From Streptomyces sp. NRRL F-6131 (lineage in GTDB: Bacteria > Actinomycetota > Actinomycetes > Streptomycetales > Streptomycetaceae), in NCBI GenBank assembly GCA_000719695.1, contig JOHN01000023.1:1-64000 (forward strand): a DNA stretch of 64,000 nt, written 5' to 3'. The notes beneath the pieces are model-generated. The model was not told the DNA's origin, searched no databases, and saw only the letters and a program-made list of their open reading frames with translations. The translations under genes and the position numbers were made by a program. Below are positions 33,625 through 45,561 of the stretch, piece after piece (positions within the stretch are counted from its first letter, which is position 1; every line of letters starts with the position of its first letter).

Positions 33625-34542
33625 GTGTCCACGAAACGCCTGCTCGCACTGCTCTCCGCCGCCGTCACGGCGCTCGCGGTGCTCCTGCTGCTGCCCGCCG
33701 CCAACGCCAGCGCCGCCGTCTGCGCGACGCCCTGGAACTCCGCGTCCGTCTACACCGGCGGCGCCGCCGTCTCCTACAACGGCCACAACTGGCTCGCCAA
33801 GTGGTGGACCCAGAACGAGCCGCCGAGCACCGGCGGCTCGGGCGTCTGGTCCGACCAGGGCGGCTGCGGCACCGGCCCGAACCCGACCGGAACGCCCACC
33901 CCCACGACCACCGCGAACCCGGGCGGATTCCCGGTCAGCCAGGCGCAGTTCAACCAGATGTTCCCGAACCGGAACGCCTTCTACACCTACCAGGGCCTGA
34001 TCGACGCCCTCTCCGCCTACCCGGCGTTCGCCGCCACCGGCACCGACACCGTCCGCAAGCAGGAGGCCGCGGCCTTCCTCGCCAACGTCAACCACGAGAC
34101 CGGCGCGCTGGTCTACGTCGTCGAGCAGAACACCGCCAACTACCCGCACTACTGCGACGGTTCCCAGCCGTACGGCTGCCCGGCCGGGCAGGCCGCCTAC
34201 TACGGCCGCGGCCCGATCCAGCTGAGCTGGAACTTCAACTACAAGGCCGCCGGCGACGCCCTCGGCATCGACCTGCTGCGCAACCCCAACCTGGTGCAGA
34301 CCGACCCGGCCGTGGCCTGGAAGACCGCGCTCTGGTACTGGAACACCCAGAACGGGCCGGGCACCATGACGCCGCACAACGCGATGGTCAACGGCTACGG
34401 CTTCGGCGAGACGATCCGCAGCATCAACGGCTCGCTGGAGTGCAACGGCGGCAACCCCGCCCAGGTGCAGAGCCGGATCAACGCCTACCAGCGCTTCACC
34501 CAGCTGCTCGGCACCGTCCCCGGGGCCAACCTGAGCTGCTGA
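33625..34542 (+). CDS. Secreted family 19 chitinase with N-terminal chitin-binding module
   Basis: GTG 33625 gives 305 residues with a signal peptide (about 1-30, cleaved after A-S-A), a CBM5/12-type chitin-binding module (about 32-82; W-N-S-A-S-V-Y, G-H-N-W-L-A-K-W-W-T-Q-N-E-P), a Pro/Thr/Gly linker (about 83-105) and a GH19 domain (about 108-305). The catalytic glutamate is in N-H-E-T-G; a second acid is in V-V-E-Q-N. N-Y-K-A-A-G-D-A-L-G and G-R-G-P-I-Q-L-S-W-N-F-N-Y are family motifs. It hydrolyses chitin outside the cell. A dre-like operator precedes it. Confidence 0.96.
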   Translation: MSTKRLLALLSAAVTALAVLLLLPAANASAAVCATPWNSASVYTGGAAVSYNGHNWLAKWWTQNEPPSTGGSGVWSDQGGCGTGPNPTGTPTPTTTANPGGFPVSQAQFNQMFPNRNAFYTYQGLIDALSAYPAFAATGTDTVRKQEAAAFLANVNHETGALVYVVEQNTANYPHYCDGSQPYGCPAGQAAYYGRGPIQLSWNFNYKAAGDALGIDLLRNPNLVQTDPAVAWKTALWYWNTQNGPGTMTPHNAMVNGYGFGETIRSINGSLECNGGNPAQVQSRINAYQRFTQLLGTVPGANLSC

Positions 34543-34650
34543 CGGACCGGCGGACGGTGGTCCCCGTACCTCCGGGGGACGAGCGGCGGGTGCCGAAATC
34601 GTCGCCACGGTGGACGCGACCACCGTCCCGCCCCTCCTAGGCTCGTCCAC

Positions 34651-35838
34651 ATGAACGATCTTGGCAGCCTCGTCCAGCAGACCGCCGACCGCCTCGCCGG
34701 CCAACAGGTCGGCGCGGTGGTCGCCGGGCTCGCCCGCGGCACGGTGGAGATCCGCGGCGCCGGACGCACCGGACCCGGCGCCGCCGGCGGCCCGCCCGGT
34801 CCGGACACGCTGTTCGAGATCGGCTCGGTGACCAAGGTGTTCACCTCGCTCGCGCTCGCCCGGCTGACGCTGGCGGGCACCGTCACCCTGGACGACCCGC
34901 TCGCCGAGGTCCTCGCCGACGCGCTCCCGGCCGGGGTCACCGTCCCGGCCAAGGGCCCGGAACCGCTCGCCCTGCGCCACCTCGCCACCCACACCTCCGG
35001 CCTGCCGCGCCTGCCCGCCGGCATGCTGCTGCCCGCCCTGCTGACCCCCAACAAGCCCGACCCCTACGCGCGGTGCACCGCCGCCATGCTGCTGGGCGGA
35101 CTCGGCCGGACCAGGCTGCGGGCCGCCCCCGGGCGCAGCTTCCGCTACTCCAACCTCGGTGCCGGGCTGCTCGGCCTCGCCCTCGCGCACCGGAGCGGCC
35201 TCGGGTACGGGGAACTCGTCCGACGGGAGGTCTGCGCGCCGCTCGGGCTGACGGACACCGTGCTGGAACCGGACGCGGAGCAGACGGCGCGGCTCGCCCC
35301 CGGGCACACCCCCGGCGGGCGGCCGGTGCCGGCCTGGCACCTCGCCGACCTCGCGGGGGCGGGCGGGCTGCGGTCCACGGCGGCCGACCTGGCCGTCCTG
35401 GTGCAGGCCCAGCTGGCGATCGGACCCGACGGGCGGGCCGCGGACGCGGACACCGGCGCCGGCGCTGGTGAGGGCACGGGTGCCGGCTCGGCCGAGGGCG
35501 AGCACGAGGGCGAGGGGGCGGCCGGGACCGCCGAGGAGGGCGACACCGGCCCGCTGGGGCCCGCGATCGCGCTCACCCGGCAGGTGCGGCACCGGGTCAA
35601 CCCGGTCGCCTGGATGCACCTCGGCTGGCTCGGCCACCGGCTGCACGCCCGCCAGGGCGGCCACCTGCAGATCTGGCACAACGGCGGCACCGGCGGCTAC
35701 CGCTCGTTCGTCGCCTTCGACCCGGAGAAGCAGGTCGGGGTGATCGTGCTGGCCAACACCCGCCGCTCCGTCGACGCGCCCGGCGTCCAGCTGCTGCGCA
35801 CCCTGCAGACCACCCGCGCCACCTTCCCGCGCCGCTAG
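34651..35838 (+). CDS. Serine hydrolase of the beta-lactamase class C family
   Basis: This 395-residue protein has the S-V-T-K tetrad (near residue 59-62), Y-S-N near 168, and H-N-G-G-T-G-G-Y near the C-terminus in place of KTG: all three motifs of penicillin-recognising enzymes. There is no signal peptide. A Gly/Glu/Ala-rich low-complexity insert (about residues 265-295) interrupts the fold before the final motifs. It is another esterase/DD-peptidase-like paralogue of the protein at 2848. ATG 34651 lacks a Shine-Dalgarno; TAGGCT at 34638-34643 could be the -10 of a leaderless transcript. Confidence 0.88.
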   Translation: MNDLGSLVQQTADRLAGQQVGAVVAGLARGTVEIRGAGRTGPGAAGGPPGPDTLFEIGSVTKVFTSLALARLTLAGTVTLDDPLAEVLADALPAGVTVPAKGPEPLALRHLATHTSGLPRLPAGMLLPALLTPNKPDPYARCTAAMLLGGLGRTRLRAAPGRSFRYSNLGAGLLGLALAHRSGLGYGELVRREVCAPLGLTDTVLEPDAEQTARLAPGHTPGGRPVPAWHLADLAGAGGLRSTAADLAVLVQAQLAIGPDGRAADADTGAGAGEGTGAGSAEGEHEGEGAAGTAEEGDTGPLGPAIALTRQVRHRVNPVAWMHLGWLGHRLHARQGGHLQIWHNGGTGGYRSFVAFDPEKQVGVIVLANTRRSVDAPGVQLLRTLQTTRATFPRR

Positions 35839-35981
35839 GGCCTGTCTTCGAACCCCCGCCCGCTCCAGCCCTCCTCCCCCGTCCGCTCCTTCGAGCGCCG
35901 CGCGGGGGTGGTGGGGCGCGTGGGAAGATGGCAGGGCTGGTGGAGACGATCTCCGGGCGGTTCTGGCCATGGTGACCGAGC

Positions 35982-38900
35982 ATGGTGAACGAGCGGCGTG
36001 AGCGCGAGGCCGGCGGGCCCGGGAGGGTGCCGCACGGTGACCGGCCGGGTGACGCACCCGGCGATCAGGCGCGCCCGGAACCCGTCGGCGGCCCCGACCC
36101 GGCCGTCGGCCCGGAGCACGCCGACGACACGGAGGCACTGCTGATGGTGCCGATCGCCACCGCGCTGATCGAGTCCGACGGCCGGATCCTGCACTGGAGC
36201 AGCGACGCCGAGGCACTGCTCGGCTACTCCGCGCAGGAGGCGATCGGCGCCCGCGCCGCCCAGCTGCTGGCCTCGGACGACCAGCGGCCGGAGGTCCTGG
36301 AGCTGTTCCAGGAGATCCTCGACGGCCGCGGCTGGTCCGGCGTCTTCCCGGTCCGCCACCGGGACGGGCACCACGTCAACCTCGAGTTCCGCACCCATCC
36401 GATCGCCGGTCCCGGCGGCAGCCCGCTGGTGCTCGCGGTCGCCTCGGACGTGACCACCCTGCGCCGGATCCAGGCGGACCTGGCCGTGCTGGACGGCTTC
36501 TTCACGCAGTCCCCGGTCGGGATGGGCGTCTACGACACCCAGCTCGCCTTCGTCCGGATCAACGAGGCGCTGGCCCGGGTCAACGGGCTGCCGATCGCCC
36601 AGCACCTGGGGCGCCGGCTCACCGAACTGCTGCCCGGGATCAACGGCGCGGAGGGCGAAGCCGTGATGCGGCAGGTGCTGGAGACCGGCGAGCCGGTGCT
36701 GGACGCCCGCTCGCACGGCCGCACCCCGGGCGACCCGACGCACGACCACGCCTGGTCGGCCTCCTACTTCCGGCTGGAGGACCCCGGCGGGCGGGTGCTC
36801 GGGGTGAGTTCGACCATCATCGACATCACCGAACGGTTCCGGGCCGACGCCCGGGCCGCCCGCGCCCAGGAGCGGCTCGCCCTGCTCGTCGAGGCCAGCG
36901 CCTCGATCGGCACCACCCTGGACCTGCGGCAGACCGCCCGGGAGCTGGCCGACGCCATGGTCCCCAAGGTGGCCGACATCAGCGGCGTCTTCGCCCTGGA
37001 GGCGCTCGCCGCGGGGCGGACCGTCGAACCGCTGGACCCGACCCTCCCCCAGCACGTGCGCCGGCTCGCGCTGGCCACCGCCGACCCGCTCTACCCGGCG
37101 GACGCACTGCCGGTGGACACGGTCTACGAGGTGACGCCGGACTCCCCGTACGCGCGGGCGCTGGCCACCGGACGGACGGTGGTGGTGCCGTCCTGGGAGC
37201 TGCCCCCGCTGAGCGACGCGATCACCGAGAGCCGCCGGCAGGCGTACCTCGGTGACCGTCCGCGGTCGGTGCGGATCACCCCGCTGGTGGCGCGCGGCAC
37301 CACCCTCGGCATGATCGTCTACTCCCGGCGCGGCGAGCGGGAGTCCTTCGCCGAGGCCGACATCACGCTCGGCGACGAACTCGCCTCCCGGGCCGCCGTG
37401 GCCATCGACAACGCCCGGCTCTACCTGCGCCAGCACCAGACGGTGCTCGCCCGGCAGCAGGCGCTGCGCGAGGCGAAGGCCGCGCAGGAGCGCCTCGCGC
37501 TGGTGAACGTGGCCTCGACCCGGATCGGGACCACGCTCGACCTCGCCCAGACCGCCGAGGAGCTGGCCGAGGTGGCGACCCCCCGGCTGGCCGACACGGT
37601 GGTCGTCGAGGTGCTGGACGACCTGGTGCGCGGCGAGCGCGAGGCCCGGCCGTCCGGCGACGGTTCGGCGCTGCTGCGGCGGATGGCCTTCCACTCCGCG
37701 CACCGCTCCACCCTGCGGCCGATCGACCGCAGCGGCGGTGTGCACCGCTTCCCGCCCTCCTCCCCGTACGCCTGGGCGCTCGGCCACCGCAAGCCGGTCC
37801 TGGTCCCGCAGATGGACGAGGCCGGGATGGCCTGGTTCCGGGACGACCCGGTGCGCGCCGCTGCGGTGCACGAGCAGAACGTCCACTCGTTCATGGTGGT
37901 GCCGCTGATCGCGCGCGGCTCCCCGGTCGGCATCGCGGCCTTCTACCGGACGGTGGTGGAGCGCCCCTACGAGGACGACGACCTGGCGCTGGCCCAGGAG
38001 TTGGCGGCCCGGGCGGCCGTCTCGATCGACAACGCGCTGCTGTTCACCCGGGAGCGGGACGCGGCCGACGCCCGGCAGCGCGCGCTCGACGAGGCCTGGG
38101 CCGCGCAGCAGCGGCTGTCCCTGCTCAACGAGGCCTCCAACCGGATCGGCACCACCCTCGACCTCTACCGCACCGCCCACGAGCTGATCGAGGTGGTGAT
38201 CCCCCGGTTCGCCGACTTCGTCACCGTCGACCTGCGCGAGGCGGTGCTCGGTGGTGAGGACCCGGCGCCCGTCCCGCCCGACGGCTCGGTGCTGATGCGG
38301 GCGGTGGCGGTCGGCGAGGTGGACGCCGACGGCGTCATGTCGGACGCCGCCGACGCGGTCGGCGAGACCTCGCAGTCGGCCCAGGTGTACGCGGAGAGCC
38401 TGCGCACCGGCCGGTCGATCCTGGTGTCGGAGGTCGACGAGGCGGCGCTGCGCCGGATCGTGGCCTCGGAGGACCGGGTGCAGCCGGGCCTGGACGCCGG
38501 CGTGCACTCGTACCTGATGGTGCCGCTGATGGCCCGCGGACTGGTGCTCGGCGGGGCGGAGTTCATCCGCACCCGCAATCCGCTGTCGTTCGGCCCGGCC
38601 GACCGCGCGCTGGCCGAGGAGCTGGTCGGGCGCACCGCGCTGGCCATCGACAACGGCCGGCTCTACCGGCGGGAGCGGGAGACCGCGCTCACCCTCCAGC
38701 GCAGCCTGCTGCCGCAGGAGATCCACCGCACGCTGGGGCTGGAGATCGCCTACCGCTACCTGCCGAGCAGTGTGGTGAGCGAGGTCGGCGGCGACTGGTT
38801 CGACGTGGTGCCGCTCTCCTCCGGCCGGGTCGCGCTCGTCGTCGGCGACGTCATGGGCCACGGCATCCGGGCCGCCGCCACCATGGGCCAGCTGCGCACC

Positions 38901-39782
38901 GTGGCACGGACGTTGATCACCCTGGAGCTGGCGCCCGACCGGGTGATGCAACGGCTGGACGAGGCCACCACGGCGATCGGCGAGGGCCAGTTCGCCACCT
39001 GCGTCTGCGTGGTGTACGACCCCGTGGACCGGCGCTGCACCGCCTCCTGCGCGGGCCACCTGCCGCCGGTGGTCGCCGACACCGAGGGGCACGCCAGGCT
39101 GGTCGACCTGCCGCCCGGGGCGCCGCTCGGGGTCGGCGGAGTCCCCTTCGAGAGCGTGGAGTTCACCCTCCCCGAGGAGGGGCTGCTGGCGTTGTACACC
39201 GACGGCCTGGTCGAGCGGCGCGGCCGGGACCTCGACGAGGGGCTGCAGTTGCTCTGCCGCACCATCGCCGACCGGCGCGGCTCGCTGGAGCAGACCTGCG
39301 ACGCGGTGCTCTCCGAACTCACCGGCCGCACCAGCGAGGACGACATCGCCGTCATCATGGCGCAGGCCCGGCCGGTCGGTTCGGACCGGATCGCCACCCT
39401 CCCGCTCGGCGACGACCACGCGATGGTCGCCCACTCGCGCCGCTTCACCCGCGAGACGCTGACCGCCTGGGGCCTGGCGCCGCTCGCCGACTGGGCCGAG
39501 CTGCTCACCAGCGAACTGATCACCAACGCCCTGGTGCACGCCGGATCACCCACCCAGCTGCGGCTGCTGTGCAACCGCACGCTGACCGTCGAGGTGGCCG
39601 ACCGGGACGCCGCCTCGCCCCGGATGCGGCGCGCCCACGAGGAGGACGAGGGCGGGCGCGGCATCCACCTGGTCAACGAGCTCGCCCACCGCTGGGGCAC
39701 CCGGCGGACGCCGGACGGCAAGGTGGTGTGGTTCGAACTGGAGTTGCCGCCGGGGCTGTCGGAACACGCGGGGCGCCGGTGA
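35982..39782 (+). CDS. PAS-GAF-SpoIIE phosphatase with C-terminal anti-sigma-type kinase domain
   Basis: This 1266-residue cytoplasmic signalling protein reads as two PAS domains (about 50-155 and 160-285), three GAF domains (about 300-475, 500-680, 705-885), a SpoIIE/PP2C phosphatase (about 905-1125; E-V-G-G-D-W-F-D, G-D-V-M-G-H-G) and an HATPase_c domain (about 1135-1260; E-L-I-T-N-A-L-V-H-A, G-G-R-G-I-H-L-V). Such fusions of a phosphatase and an RsbW-like kinase are common in Streptomyces, linking input signals to anti-sigma antagonist control. The GAF domains share the phrase A-S-x-R-I-G-T-T-L-D-L, pointing to internal triplication. Partner antagonist and sigma genes are not in the window. 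Confidence 0.94.
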   Translation: MVNERREREAGGPGRVPHGDRPGDAPGDQARPEPVGGPDPAVGPEHADDTEALLMVPIATALIESDGRILHWSSDAEALLGYSAQEAIGARAAQLLASDDQRPEVLELFQEILDGRGWSGVFPVRHRDGHHVNLEFRTHPIAGPGGSPLVLAVASDVTTLRRIQADLAVLDGFFTQSPVGMGVYDTQLAFVRINEALARVNGLPIAQHLGRRLTELLPGINGAEGEAVMRQVLETGEPVLDARSHGRTPGDPTHDHAWSASYFRLEDPGGRVLGVSSTIIDITERFRADARAARAQERLALLVEASASIGTTLDLRQTARELADAMVPKVADISGVFALEALAAGRTVEPLDPTLPQHVRRLALATADPLYPADALPVDTVYEVTPDSPYARALATGRTVVVPSWELPPLSDAITESRRQAYLGDRPRSVRITPLVARGTTLGMIVYSRRGERESFAEADITLGDELASRAAVAIDNARLYLRQHQTVLARQQALREAKAAQERLALVNVASTRIGTTLDLAQTAEELAEVATPRLADTVVVEVLDDLVRGEREARPSGDGSALLRRMAFHSAHRSTLRPIDRSGGVHRFPPSSPYAWALGHRKPVLVPQMDEAGMAWFRDDPVRAAAVHEQNVHSFMVVPLIARGSPVGIAAFYRTVVERPYEDDDLALAQELAARAAVSIDNALLFTRERDAADARQRALDEAWAAQQRLSLLNEASNRIGTTLDLYRTAHELIEVVIPRFADFVTVDLREAVLGGEDPAPVPPDGSVLMRAVAVGEVDADGVMSDAADAVGETSQSAQVYAESLRTGRSILVSEVDEAALRRIVASEDRVQPGLDAGVHSYLMVPLMARGLVLGGAEFIRTRNPLSFGPADRALAEELVGRTALAIDNGRLYRRERETALTLQRSLLPQEIHRTLGLEIAYRYLPSSVVSEVGGDWFDVVPLSSGRVALVVGDVMGHGIRAAATMGQLRTVARTLITLELAPDRVMQRLDEATTAIGEGQFATCVCVVYDPVDRRCTASCAGHLPPVVADTEGHARLVDLPPGAPLGVGGVPFESVEFTLPEEGLLALYTDGLVERRGRDLDEGLQLLCRTIADRRGSLEQTCDAVLSELTGRTSEDDIAVIMAQARPVGSDRIATLPLGDDHAMVAHSRRFTRETLTAWGLAPLADWAELLTSELITNALVHAGSPTQLRLLCNRTLTVEVADRDAASPRMRRAHEEDEGGRGIHLVNELAHRWGTRRTPDGKVVWFELELPPGLSEHAGRR

Positions 39783-39875
39783 CGAGGGCGACGGGTCGGT
39801 CACTGGTGCGGTGCGGGTCCATGACCCCACCCTGACCCCACCCGTTCGCCCCCGAATCGGCCTCCGGCCCCGCCC

Positions 39876-39901
39876 GGCCCTCGGTCCTTGGACCCAGGGC
39901 C
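39876..39901. terminator. Hairpin between convergent genes
   Basis: GGCCCTCGGTCC pairs with GGACCCAGGGCC around a very short loop, between the phosphatase stop (39782) and the secreted-protein stop (39929). Likely bidirectional. Confidence 0.6.
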
Positions 39902-39928
39902 GGACAGGTAGGCCCAAGGAGAGAGCTC

Positions 39929-40345
39929 CTAGTCGAGGACGACCGTGTACGAGGGGACGAAGTGGCCGCAGGTGGACGCCCGCTGGTAGTCGTCGACCAG
40001 CCACGGATTCTGCTTGATGCGCTCCAGGACGACCTGGCCGGTCGCCTGGCCGAAGTACCCGTCGACCTTCAGGATGTGGGAGCCCCAGTTGCCGGGCGCC
40101 AGTTCCTGGATCCGCTTGATGCCGCGCTCGGTCTCGGAGCCGAACCGCCCGTCCTCCAGGATGTGCCGGTCCGTCAGCTGGTTGACGTAGTACTGGACGC
40201 AGCGCACCGCGGTGGAGCGGTTCTGGTAGCCGTAGCCGACGGTGGGGAGACCGGGGTCGGCGTGGGCCGTCACCGCGCCGGACCCCAGGAGGGCGGTCGC
40301 CGCCAGGACCGTCGCACCGCGCCGGAGAGCATGGGTGTGCCGCAT
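39929..40345 (-). CDS. Secreted peptidoglycan-binding-like protein
   Basis: This 138-residue protein has a signal peptide (about 1-29, ending A-H-A-D). The mature part resembles a peptidoglycan-binding (PG_binding_1) repeat: A-V-R-C-V-Q-Y-Y-V-N-Q-L, D-G-R-F-G-S-E-T-E-R-G-I-K-R-I-Q and a later D-G-Y-F-G-Q-A-T. Two cysteines at positions about 48 and 126 may form a disulfide. Similar stand-alone proteins are common in Streptomyces; substrate and function are unknown. AGAGG precedes the ATG. It stands alone. Confidence 0.8.
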   Translation of the reverse strand: MRHTHALRRGATVLAATALLGSGAVTAHADPGLPTVGYGYQNRSTAVRCVQYYVNQLTDRHILEDGRFGSETERGIKRIQELAPGNWGSHILKVDGYFGQATGQVVLERIKQNPWLVDDYQRASTCGHFVPSYTVVLD

Positions 40346-40415
40346 GGGACCTCTTTCCAGATGATCATCCGATCGGACGGTGGATCATATCCGTCCGGCG
40401 CGGGGCCATCGGCCG

Positions 40416-41396
40416 TCAGGCGTCGTCCCCGGAGCGGGGTGCCGGCGTGGTCGTCCACCAGGAGTCGCGGTCCGACCAGGCCGCCAGGGTCCGGCGGCTC
40501 TCGAAGCGGTACGGACGGCCGGTCAGCGGATCGGTGAACTCCATCGCGGCGGAGAGCAGTTGCAGCGGCCGGCGGAAGTCGTCCGGGGCGGGCTCCGGCA
40601 GCACCACCGGGTACACCGGGTCACCCAGGATCGGCAGGCCGAGACCGCTCATGTGCAGCCGCAGCTGGTGCGTCCGCCCCGTCGACGGCCGCAGCAGGTA
40701 GTGGCCCAGCCCGTCGCGCCGCTCGATCAGCTCGATCCGGCTCTCGCTGTTCGGCGGCCCGTCGACCTCCCGGGCGGCGATCACCCCGCGCTCCTTGACG
40801 ATGTGGCTGCGCACGGTGCGGGGCAGCTCCACCGCCGGGTCGTGGACGGCCACCGCCCGGTACTCCTTGCGGACCAGCCGGTCCTTGAACAGCGACTGGT
40901 AGGCGCCCCGGTCCTCCGGCCGCACCACGAACATCGCCAGCCCCGCCGTCAACCGGTCCAGCCGGTGCGCCGGGCTCAGCGCGGGCAGCCCCAGGGTGTG
41001 CCGCAGCCGGCAGAGCGCCGTCTCCACGACGTGCCGCCCGCGCGGGGTGGTGGCCAGGAAGTGCGGCTTGTCGACCACCACCAGGTGCTCGTCCCGGTGC
41101 AGCACCTCCAGCACGAACGGGACCGGCACCTCCTCGGGCAGCTCCCGGTAGAACCACAGGTGGGCGCCCGGCCGGAACGGCTCCGCGACGCCGACGGCCC
41201 GCCCGTCCTCGCCGACCACCTCCCCGGCGCGCAGCAGCCCGTCCACCCGGTCCGCCGCCACCGCCGGCAGCCGTTCCCGCAGGTACGCCCGCACCGTCTC
41301 CCACGGCCCGCCGGTCACCGGCAGCCGCAGGTGCACCGGATCGACCCCCAGCCGCTGCGGGAGGGGGGAGGTCGGTGCCGCGCTCCTACGTCTCAT
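40416..41396 (-). CDS. RluA-family pseudouridine synthase
   Basis: This 326-residue protein carries the RluA catalytic motif H-R-L-D-R-L-T-A-G with the essential Asp (about residue 145), followed by E-Y-R-A-V and G-R-T-H-Q-L-R-L-H-M (about 235-245). The N-terminal S4-like segment is weak. It converts uridine to pseudouridine in rRNA or tRNA; the precise site cannot be read. It stands alone, with the promoter in the 150-bp space toward the divergent phosphatase gene. Confidence 0.92.
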   Translation of the reverse strand: MRRRSAAPTSPLPQRLGVDPVHLRLPVTGGPWETVRAYLRERLPAVAADRVDGLLRAGEVVGEDGRAVGVAEPFRPGAHLWFYRELPEEVPVPFVLEVLHRDEHLVVVDKPHFLATTPRGRHVVETALCRLRHTLGLPALSPAHRLDRLTAGLAMFVVRPEDRGAYQSLFKDRLVRKEYRAVAVHDPAVELPRTVRSHIVKERGVIAAREVDGPPNSESRIELIERRDGLGHYLLRPSTGRTHQLRLHMSGLGLPILGDPVYPVVLPEPAPDDFRRPLQLLSAAMEFTDPLTGRPYRFESRRTLAAWSDRDSWWTTTPAPRSGDDA

Positions 41397-41546
41397 CTCG
41401 CCGCCACCCTAGTTCGTGGCGGGCCGCCGCCCGGCGTCGGGATGCCGGTGGGGCGGGCGGCGGTGGAGAGTGGACGAGGGGGCGGTTTCCCGGGCGGTGG
41501 CCACCGCCCCGGTCACCGAGTCGTCCAGTGGCCCGGAGGCGGGTGC

Positions 41547-42665
41547 GTGAGCGCGAGCGGCAAGGGCCCCGAGGACACCTCGGCAGTGGACGCGGTGCCG
41601 CCGCTGCGGCTGCCCCGGCGGACCGGGCTGCTGCTCGGCGGGGCGTTCCTCCTGCTGGTCGGGGCGGTCGTGACGGACCTGCTGACCGGTCCCGGCACCA
41701 CCCTCTCCCCCGTCCTCGCCGTGGCGCCCGTCCTCGTCGGGGCGACCACCCGGCGGGCCCGGGTGCCGCTCGCCACGGGCGCGGCGGCCGCCGTGGTGGC
41801 CGGCCTGCTGGAGGACGTCAACACCGGTCTGCCGGTCTCCGTCCACCTCGCCTCGCTCATCACCATCACCGCCGCGACCCTCGCCAGCACCGCCAACGTG
41901 GTGCTGATCGCGGCCCGCGAACGCGAACTGCTCCAGGTGCGGACCGTCGCCGAGGCCGCCCAGCGGGCCCTGCTGCGCCCGCCGCCGGACCGGATCGGGC
42001 CGTTGCGGATCGCCGTCCGCTACGTCGCCGCGGCGGCCGAGGCGCGGATCGGCGGCGACCTGTACGAGGTGGTGGACACGCCGTTCGGGATCCGGATCCT
42101 GCTCGGGGACGTCCAGGGCCACGGCCTGCCGGCCGTCGAGACGGCGGCGGACGTGCTCGGCGCGTTCCGCACGGCCGCGCGCACCGAACCCGACCTCGCC
42201 CGGCTCGCCGAGCACCTGGACTCCGCGCTGACGGGACGCGGCCCGGCCGAGGGGCGGTTCGTGACGGCGGTGCTGCTCGGGGTCGACCGGGGGGACAACG
42301 CCGCCCTGCTGGTCAACTGCGGCCATCCCCACCCCCTGCTGCGCCGCGCCGGGCGGGTCACCGAGCTCGCCCCGGCCCGGCACGCCCCGCCGCTGGGCCT
42401 GCTCGGGCTGCTCGGCGACGGCCACTACACCGCCGAACCGGTCGACCCGTGGCCCGGCGACCTGCTGCTCCTGTACACCGACGGCGTCTCCGAGGCCCGC
42501 GACGGGGCGCGGGTCTTCTACCCCCTGCCCGCCCGCCTCGCCGAACTCCCGGCCGGGACCCCGGACGACCTGCTGGACGCCCTGCTCACCGACCTCGCCG
42601 GCTGGGTCTCCCCCACCGGCCTCGCCGACGACGCCGCCGCGCTCGCCGTCCGCTGGGACCGCTGA
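41547..42665 (+). CDS. Membrane-anchored SpoIIE-type PP2C phosphatase
   Basis: GTG 41547 (GGAGG at 41535) gives 372 residues. Four membrane helices (about 25-125) precede a PP2C/SpoIIE domain (about 145-370): A-R-I-G-G-D-L-Y-E-V, G-D-V-Q-G-H-G, V-N-C-G-H-P-H-P and L-L-Y-T-D-G-V-S-E. The aspartates that bind Mn/Mg are present. There is no sensor or kinase domain, so it is simpler than the fusion at 35982. It likely dephosphorylates an anti-sigma antagonist. No regulatory partner is adjacent. Confidence 0.93.
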   Translation: MSASGKGPEDTSAVDAVPPLRLPRRTGLLLGGAFLLLVGAVVTDLLTGPGTTLSPVLAVAPVLVGATTRRARVPLATGAAAAVVAGLLEDVNTGLPVSVHLASLITITAATLASTANVVLIAARERELLQVRTVAEAAQRALLRPPPDRIGPLRIAVRYVAAAAEARIGGDLYEVVDTPFGIRILLGDVQGHGLPAVETAADVLGAFRTAARTEPDLARLAEHLDSALTGRGPAEGRFVTAVLLGVDRGDNAALLVNCGHPHPLLRRAGRVTELAPARHAPPLGLLGLLGDGHYTAEPVDPWPGDLLLLYTDGVSEARDGARVFYPLPARLAELPAGTPDDLLDALLTDLAGWVSPTGLADDAAALAVRWDR

Positions 42666-42817
42666 CCGCCCCGGCGCCCGGCGGGGCGGGGGGCGGCGGC
42701 AGGGACGGGTGGGCCGCAGGGGGCGGCGGGCCGGGGCGGTTGTCAGTGGGGCGTGCGAGGGTGGGCGTGCGGTCGGTACCGGCCGGCCGCGCGGGCCTTC
42801 GGCGAGGGGACGGTGCG

Positions 42818-43213
42818 ATGGGCAGCAGGGTGAGCGGGTCGTTCGAGGTGACGGCGTTCGAGCCGGAGGAGACCGACGAGCAGCCGGGGGCGACGCTCGG
42901 CCGGGTGCGGATCACCAAGGAGTTCACGGGCGGGCTGACCGGGGCGAGCGTGGTGCGGATGCTGTCGGTGCTGGACGGCGCGGGCGGACCGGCCGCGTAC
43001 GTGGCGGTGGAGCGGTTCACCGGCGCGTTGGACGGGCGGGAGGGCTCGTTCGTGCTGCAGCACGCGGCGCCGGGGAGCCACGGCGAGCGGCTGTCGATCC
43101 GGGTGGTCGGGGGCACCGGCGCGGGCGGGCTCGCGGGGATCACCGGGGTGTTCGAGCTGGAGGTGGACGAGGAGGGCCGGCACACCTACGTCCTGGACTA
43201 CGAGCTGGGCTGA
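42818..43213 (+). CDS. DUF3224-family protein
   Basis: This 131-residue protein has the DUF3224 pattern: S-F-E-V-T-A-F-E, G-A-T-L-G-R-V-R-I-T-K-E-F-T-G-G-L-T-G, A-Y-V-A-V-E-R-F-T-G-A-L-D-G-R-E-G-S-F-V-L-Q-H, G-G-L-A-G-I-T-G-V-F. The fold is a small beta barrel related to allene-oxide-cyclase-like proteins; function unknown. GGGGAC precedes ATG 42818. It is cytoplasmic. Confidence 0.87.
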   Translation: MGSRVSGSFEVTAFEPEETDEQPGATLGRVRITKEFTGGLTGASVVRMLSVLDGAGGPAAYVAVERFTGALDGREGSFVLQHAAPGSHGERLSIRVVGGTGAGGLAGITGVFELEVDEEGRHTYVLDYELG

Positions 43214-43318
43214 GCGGCGCGCCGACCCGGGCCGCGGCAGGGCGCGGCGTCGGCGGCGGACGACCGGCGGCTGTCACGATGATGCGATCAGTGCACGATC
43301 GACATCGGAGGGTGACGG

Positions 43319-45561
<2,243 letters not shown>

